A DNA stretch of 64,000 bases from positions 1,426,001 to 1,490,000 of the forward strand of contig CALSTV010000001.1 of NCBI GenBank assembly GCA_943789365.1, read 5' to 3'. The position numbers and the translations under genes are program-made. Positions within the stretch are counted from its first letter, which is position 1. Every line of letters begins with the position of its first letter. A model generated the notes under the pieces. The model had not been told where the DNA came from, ran no database searches, and worked only from the letters and a program-made list of their open reading frames with translations. Positions 60,048 to 64,000 of this stretch are shown in pieces. Source of the DNA: an uncultured Flavobacteriaceae bacterium. Lineage in GTDB: Bacteria > Bacteroidota > Bacteroidia > Flavobacteriales > Flavobacteriaceae.

Positions 60048-63000
60048 ATGTCAATAGCAAAATCCTACAAAACCACTTGTTCTTATTGTGGTGTAGGCTG
60101 TGGAATCATTGTCGATAAAAACCACAACGGTACCTTAAAAGTTAAAGGAGACCCAGACCATCCAACCAACAAAGGGATGTTGTGTTCAAAAGGAATGAAC
60201 CTCCATTATGTAGCACAAGATACATCAGACAGAATTCTGCACCCCGAGATGAGATGGAGCAAGAATCACCCTATGCAAAAAGTTTCTTGGGATTCTGCCT
60301 TAGACAGAGCTGCTGCAGTTTTTAAAAGCATCATCAAAAAACACGGACCCGATAGTGTTGGTTTCTATGTTTCCGGACAATGTCTTACCGAAGAATATTA
60401 TCTCGTAAACAAACTAACCAAGGGTTTTATTGGCACAAATAATATAGACACCAACTCTAGACTTTGCATGAGTTCGGCGGTGGTAGGCTACAAAAAGACT
60501 ATTGGAGACGATAATGTACCTATTGCCTATGATGATATTGAACTCGCCGACACCTTTTTAATTGCCGGTGCAAATCCTGCTTGGTGCCATCCTATTTTAT
60601 TCCGTCGTTTGGAAAAACACAAAGAAGACAATCCAAACACGAAAATCATTGTTGTAGATCCGCGAAAAACACAAACCTGTGCTATTGCCGATTTACATCT
60701 ACAAATTTTACCTGGAACTGATGTTGTTTTGCACAACGCCATTGCCAAACGTTTAATCGACAAAAACAAGGTAGACACAAAATTCATAAAAGAAAGCACC
60801 AACAACTACGAAGCCTTAAAAAAGCTAGTGTCTGAAACTTCACTTTCCGAAGCGGCAAAAATTTGTGGTATTGAACTTTCAGATTTAAAACTAGCAGCTC
60901 AATATATTGGAAATGCTAAAGGATTTATTAGCATGTGGACTATGGGACTGAATCAAAGTGTGATTGGTGTTGACAAAAACGTATCGCTCTTAAACATCTC
61001 GTTGTTAACCGGACATATTGGAAAGCCGGGATCGGGACCTTTTTCTTTAACAGGACAACCCAATGCCATGGGCGGAAGAGAAGTGGGTGGTATGGCAAAC
61101 TTATTGGCAGCGCATAAAAACTTAGCGGATCCTAAAGACCGAAAAGATGTAGCAGAGTTTTGGGGTTCCAACCCTATTTCGCCAAATCCGGGATTGACGG
61201 CTACCGAAATGTTCGATGCTTTAGACAAAGGTTCTTTAAAAGCGATCTGGATTATCTGTACCAACCCCGTGGTAAGTTTACCCGACTCAAATAAAATAGA
61301 ACGTGCTTTAAAGAAGGCTAATTTTGTAGTAGTGCAAGATATTTCGCACAACTCAGAAACTGCTGCTTTTGCCGATTTGCTGTTGCCAGCGGCAGGATGG
61401 TTAGAAAAAGAAGGTACCATGACCAATTCTGAACGTAGGGTAAGTTATTTACCAAAAGGAATTGAAGCGCCTGGCGAGGCCTTACCTGATGCAGAAATCT
61501 TATGGAAATTTGCTCAAAAGATGAATTTCTCTGGTTTTAACTACGAAAATGTAAGTGAGGTATACGATGAACATTGTGCATTGACCAAAGGCACTAAAAT
61601 TGATGTCTCTGGATTATCACACAGTCGTCTTATCGAAGAAGGTACCATGCAATGGCCTGTTCCTGATACCAAGCACAAAGGAACCCCTAGGTTGTACACC
61701 GACCATAAGTTCGACACACAAAATGGGAAAGCCGCCTTTAATCTTCCAGTACACACAGAAAATCAGTCGGAAAAAACAAGCAAGGCATTTCCTTTAATAC
61801 TGAACACCGGAAGAATTCGAGACCAATGGCATACCCGTACAAAAACAGGAAAAGTACAACGATTGCTCAACCATATTGAAGGACCCTATGTCGAAATGAA
61901 CGGTGTAGATGCTTATAAAAGAAACCTTAAAGAAGGCGACATTGTACTGGTGAAAAATCCTAGAGGAGAAGCCCGGGTAGCCGTAAAAATAAACTATGAC
62001 ATCCGTTCTGGAGTGGTGTTTATGCCTATGCATTTTGGACGTATCCTAGACAAGGATTACGGTAGAGCTAACAACCTTACCAATACATTAATTGATCCGA
62101 TTTCAAAAGAGCCCGATTTTAAATACGCGGCTGTTGAAGTAACAAAGTACAAAAAAGAACAGCAAAAAATCTGTATCATTGGTGCAGGAGCTGCCGCCTA
62201 TCGTTTTGTTCAGACCTATAGAGAAAACAACGAAACCGATCAGATAGATGTATTCTCAAAAGAACAAACACCTTTTTACAACCGTGTGTTATTGCCGGAA
62301 TATGTAAGTGAGGAGTTGACCTGGGAGCAACTGCAAAAAATTAAAAAAGGAGAACTGGACAAACTCAAAGTAAACCTGCATGCCAATGTATATATTACTG
62401 AGATTGACAGAGAAAATAAAAAGGTATTGGATAGCAATGGTGTATTGCACGATTACGACATCGTTATTATGGCCACAGGAAGTAGAGCCTTTGTTCCAAA
62501 AGACGCACAACTCGATCTTCCAGGGCGTTTTACCATGCGTAACAAAGCCGATGCCGACGGCCTCAAGGATTACCTAGAACAAACGGGCTTGCCACACGAG
62601 GAACAACACGTAGTTATTGTAGGGGGCGGATTGTTAGGTTTAGAACTTGCTGCGGCCTTGAACAAACGAAATGTAAATATTACTGTTGTGCAACGTGCAT
62701 CGCGATTGATGGAACGTCAACTCGACAGAGTAGCGAGTCGTTTGCTAGCCCAAGACGTTCAAGAAAGAGGTATTCAAATCTATTTTGACAACGAGGTAAA
62801 TACCGTGTTTGAGGACGAAGAAATCAACAGTCTTTCTATCAATCTAAAAACAGGAAAAACCATTTCAGCAAACGCAATCGTATATGCTATTGGAACGATT
62901 CCGAATATAGAACTGGCAAGAAATTCGAAATTGACAGCTCAAAGAGGTGTGGTGGTCAACGAATACTTACAAACCAGCGACCCAGCTATTTTTGCCATGG

Positions 63001-63581
63001 GAGAAATTGCTGAGTTTAAAAACAATTTGTTTGGTATTACTTCTGCAGCAGAACAACAAGCAGATATTGCTGCCAAATATATTTTAGGAGATCTCAATAG
63101 TAATTATAAAGGTTCTGTACTGATGAACATCTTAAAGTTTGAAGATTTAGATTTGTGTAGTATTGGAAATATTGAATTTCCTGAAAACGACACGAGTTAC
63201 GAAGAAATTCTTTTGATGGATGTTAGCAAGCGTTTTTACAAAAAATGTATTGTAAAGGATGACCGTTTGGTAGGTGCCGTGATGATGGGCGATAAAAGTG
63301 AGTTTGCCGAATTCAAAAGTTTGATTGAAGACTGCACTGAGTTGTCTGACAAACGAGACGAGCTTCTACGAGGACAAAGCAATTCGACGCCTGTTTTAGG
63401 AAAACTAATCTGCTCTTGTAGTCAGGTTGGTGAAGGAAATTTAAAGGAAGCCATTCAAGGAGGCTGTACGGAGTTTACAGCACTTTGCAAAACAACAGGA
63501 GCCGGACTTGGTTGCGGAAGCTGTAAGCCTGAAGTTAGAGATATATTGAAAAGCACCAAAGTTGAAAGTATAAATGCATAA
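60048..63581 (+). CDS. nasA: fused assimilatory nitrate reductase: molybdopterin domain plus NAD(P)H/FAD/BFD module
   Basis: 1177 residues, two enzymes in one chain. Residues 1 to about 690: bis-MGD nitrate reductase of the NasA/NapA type, with [4Fe-4S] ligands Cys11, Cys14, Cys18 and Cys46, and molybdenum-ligand Cys140 in NTNSRLCMSSAV. From about 705: FAD-dependent NADH reductase of the NirB/NasB class (ICIIGAGAAAYRF, VIMATGSRAFVP, VIVGGGLLGLELAAAL, IYAIGTIPNIEL). The last 60 residues are a BFD-like [2Fe-2S] domain (CSC at 1122-1124, CGSC at 1156-1159). Thus NAD(P)H to nitrate electron transfer is contained in a single soluble polypeptide. Cytoplasmic, needs molybdenum cofactor made elsewhere. 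Promoter has three TACGTA boxes. Confidence 0.95.
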   Translation: MSIAKSYKTTCSYCGVGCGIIVDKNHNGTLKVKGDPDHPTNKGMLCSKGMNLHYVAQDTSDRILHPEMRWSKNHPMQKVSWDSALDRAAAVFKSIIKKHGPDSVGFYVSGQCLTEEYYLVNKLTKGFIGTNNIDTNSRLCMSSAVVGYKKTIGDDNVPIAYDDIELADTFLIAGANPAWCHPILFRRLEKHKEDNPNTKIIVVDPRKTQTCAIADLHLQILPGTDVVLHNAIAKRLIDKNKVDTKFIKESTNNYEALKKLVSETSLSEAAKICGIELSDLKLAAQYIGNAKGFISMWTMGLNQSVIGVDKNVSLLNISLLTGHIGKPGSGPFSLTGQPNAMGGREVGGMANLLAAHKNLADPKDRKDVAEFWGSNPISPNPGLTATEMFDALDKGSLKAIWIICTNPVVSLPDSNKIERALKKANFVVVQDISHNSETAAFADLLLPAAGWLEKEGTMTNSERRVSYLPKGIEAPGEALPDAEILWKFAQKMNFSGFNYENVSEVYDEHCALTKGTKIDVSGLSHSRLIEEGTMQWPVPDTKHKGTPRLYTDHKFDTQNGKAAFNLPVHTENQSEKTSKAFPLILNTGRIRDQWHTRTKTGKVQRLLNHIEGPYVEMNGVDAYKRNLKEGDIVLVKNPRGEARVAVKINYDIRSGVVFMPMHFGRILDKDYGRANNLTNTLIDPISKEPDFKYAAVEVTKYKKEQQKICIIGAGAAAYRFVQTYRENNETDQIDVFSKEQTPFYNRVLLPEYVSEELTWEQLQKIKKGELDKLKVNLHANVYITEIDRENKKVLDSNGVLHDYDIVIMATGSRAFVPKDAQLDLPGRFTMRNKADADGLKDYLEQTGLPHEEQHVVIVGGGLLGLELAAALNKRNVNITVVQRASRLMERQLDRVASRLLAQDVQERGIQIYFDNEVNTVFEDEEINSLSINLKTGKTISANAIVYAIGTIPNIELARNSKLTAQRGVVVNEYLQTSDPAIFAMGEIAEFKNNLFGITSAAEQQADIAAKYILGDLNSNYKGSVLMNILKFEDLDLCSIGNIEFPENDTSYEEILLMDVSKRFYKKCIVKDDRLVGAVMMGDKSEFAEFKSLIEDCTELSDKRDELLRGQSNSTPVLGKLICSCSQVGEGNLKEAIQGGCTEFTALCKTTGAGLGCGSCKPEVRDILKSTKVESINA

Positions 63582-63585
63582 GACG

Positions 63586-64000
63586 ATGAACAACGATTTA
63601 CAACGTATATTTATAAAGGGAGGTGTATTGTCTCCAGGTGAGCTCAAACAAATTATTGAATTGGCGGAAGCACTTCAGTTAAAAGAAATCTTTTTTGGTT
63701 CCCGACAAGACATCAATTTGCCTTTTAAGGAATCGGACAGAGACATCTTAAAACAATTTCCAGATTTAACGATGGATATTGTTTCCGAGGAATCGTATCA
63801 GAATATTGTATGTTCTTATGTTTCGGCAGATATTTTTCAAAATACCCCTTGGGTAAACGGTGTGAAGTATTTATACATACTCGAAAATTTTAGATACAAC
63901 CCCAAATTAAAAATCAACATTACCGACCCTCAACAGCAGTTGGTGCCTCTTTTTAGTGGTGAGCTGAATTTTATTGCTTCGGAACACGAAGATTATTGGT
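63586..64000 (+). CDS. N-terminal part of a downstream nitrate-linked redox protein (cut by the window end)
   Basis: ATG at 63586, 4 bases after the nasA stop, so co-transcribed with it. 138 codons are visible: MNNDLQRIFIKGGVLSPGELKQ, IFFGSRQDINLPFK, and later SADIFQNTPWVNGVKYLYIL, YNPKLKINITDPQQQLVPLF, then SGELNFIASEHEDYW. This resembles the ferredoxin-like half-domain of nitrite/sulfite reductases, and long rubredoxin-containing proteins placed behind nitrate reductase in Flavobacteriia, but the diagnostic C-terminal part is outside the window. Function uncertain; electron transfer is likely. Confidence 0.75.
   Translation, partial: MNNDLQRIFIKGGVLSPGELKQIIELAEALQLKEIFFGSRQDINLPFKESDRDILKQFPDLTMDIVSEESYQNIVCSYVSADIFQNTPWVNGVKYLYILENFRYNPKLKINITDPQQQLVPLFSGELNFIASEHEDYW

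Noticed and set aside
1-64000. CRISPR arrays, tRNA or rRNA genes, intact insertion sequences, prophage genes
   Set aside because: None seen on either strand; the only repeats are the heptamer tracts and REP-like palindromes, and the only transposase is a short remnant.

Overview
The window is an AT-rich chromosomal segment of a Bacteroidota bacterium, almost certainly a (probably marine) member of the Flavobacteriaceae. The evidence is direct: many start sites are preceded by the Bacteroidota -7 element TAnnTTTG and lack a Shine-Dalgarno sequence. Secreted proteins carry type IX secretion (T9SS) C-terminal sorting domains, PorT-like barrels recur, and the arginine cluster is of the Bacteroidota type. 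No rRNA, tRNA, CRISPR array or intact transposon was found. The only mobile-element trace is a REP-associated transposase remnant near 4.8 kb.

Layout. 0-3.3 kb: the tail of an unidentified gene, lpdA, a lipoprotein and two CDGSH iron-sulfur proteins. 3.4-13.6 kb: arginine biosynthesis on the minus strand, in transcription order GNAT, argG, argC, argD, terminator, a PorT-like barrel, argF', argB, argE, argH. The carbamoyltransferase has Ser at the residue that decides acetyl- versus succinyl-ornithine, so the pathway is predicted to use succinylated intermediates. 13.6-30 kb: ordinary and accessory genes (HAD phosphatase, T9SS sulfatase, MscS channel, YgiQ radical SAM, AlkC-like HEAT protein, SRPBCC, DUF1624, secreted proteins, hemN, DUF4954), with two heptanucleotide-repeat tracts.

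30-64 kb is a nitrate/nitrite assimilation and redox island: histidine kinase, DUF4202, nirD and nirB on the minus strand; then on the plus strand a Cys-rich Crp/Fnr regulator, twelve envelope genes, a DUF481 protein, NarK, a second Crp/Fnr regulator, a nitrate-type ABC transporter (binding protein, permease, two ATPases), a porin, two globins, a redox cluster (heme-c sensor lipoprotein, di-heme b membrane protein, FAD/2Fe-2S reductase, pentaheme cytochrome c), a NarL-type response regulator, a one-polypeptide nitrate reductase (molybdenum domain fused to a NAD(P)H/FAD/BFD module), and the start of a further redox gene.

How it fits together (inference): nitrate crosses the outer membrane through the porin and the inner membrane by NarK or the ABC system. 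The fused NasA reduces it to nitrite and NirBD reduces that to ammonium. Globins and the reductase/b/c chain may deal with nitric oxide or move electrons across the membrane. Two new-looking operator families tie the island together. TACGTA boxes spaced about one helical turn run into the -7 element at nirB, nasA and the first crp gene. CCTGY-N6-CAGG-type palindromes lie upstream of narK, the second crp gene, nrtA and the porin. Two genes (24.7-25.4 kb and 40.2-41.2 kb) appear frameshifted, either truly or through sequence error.
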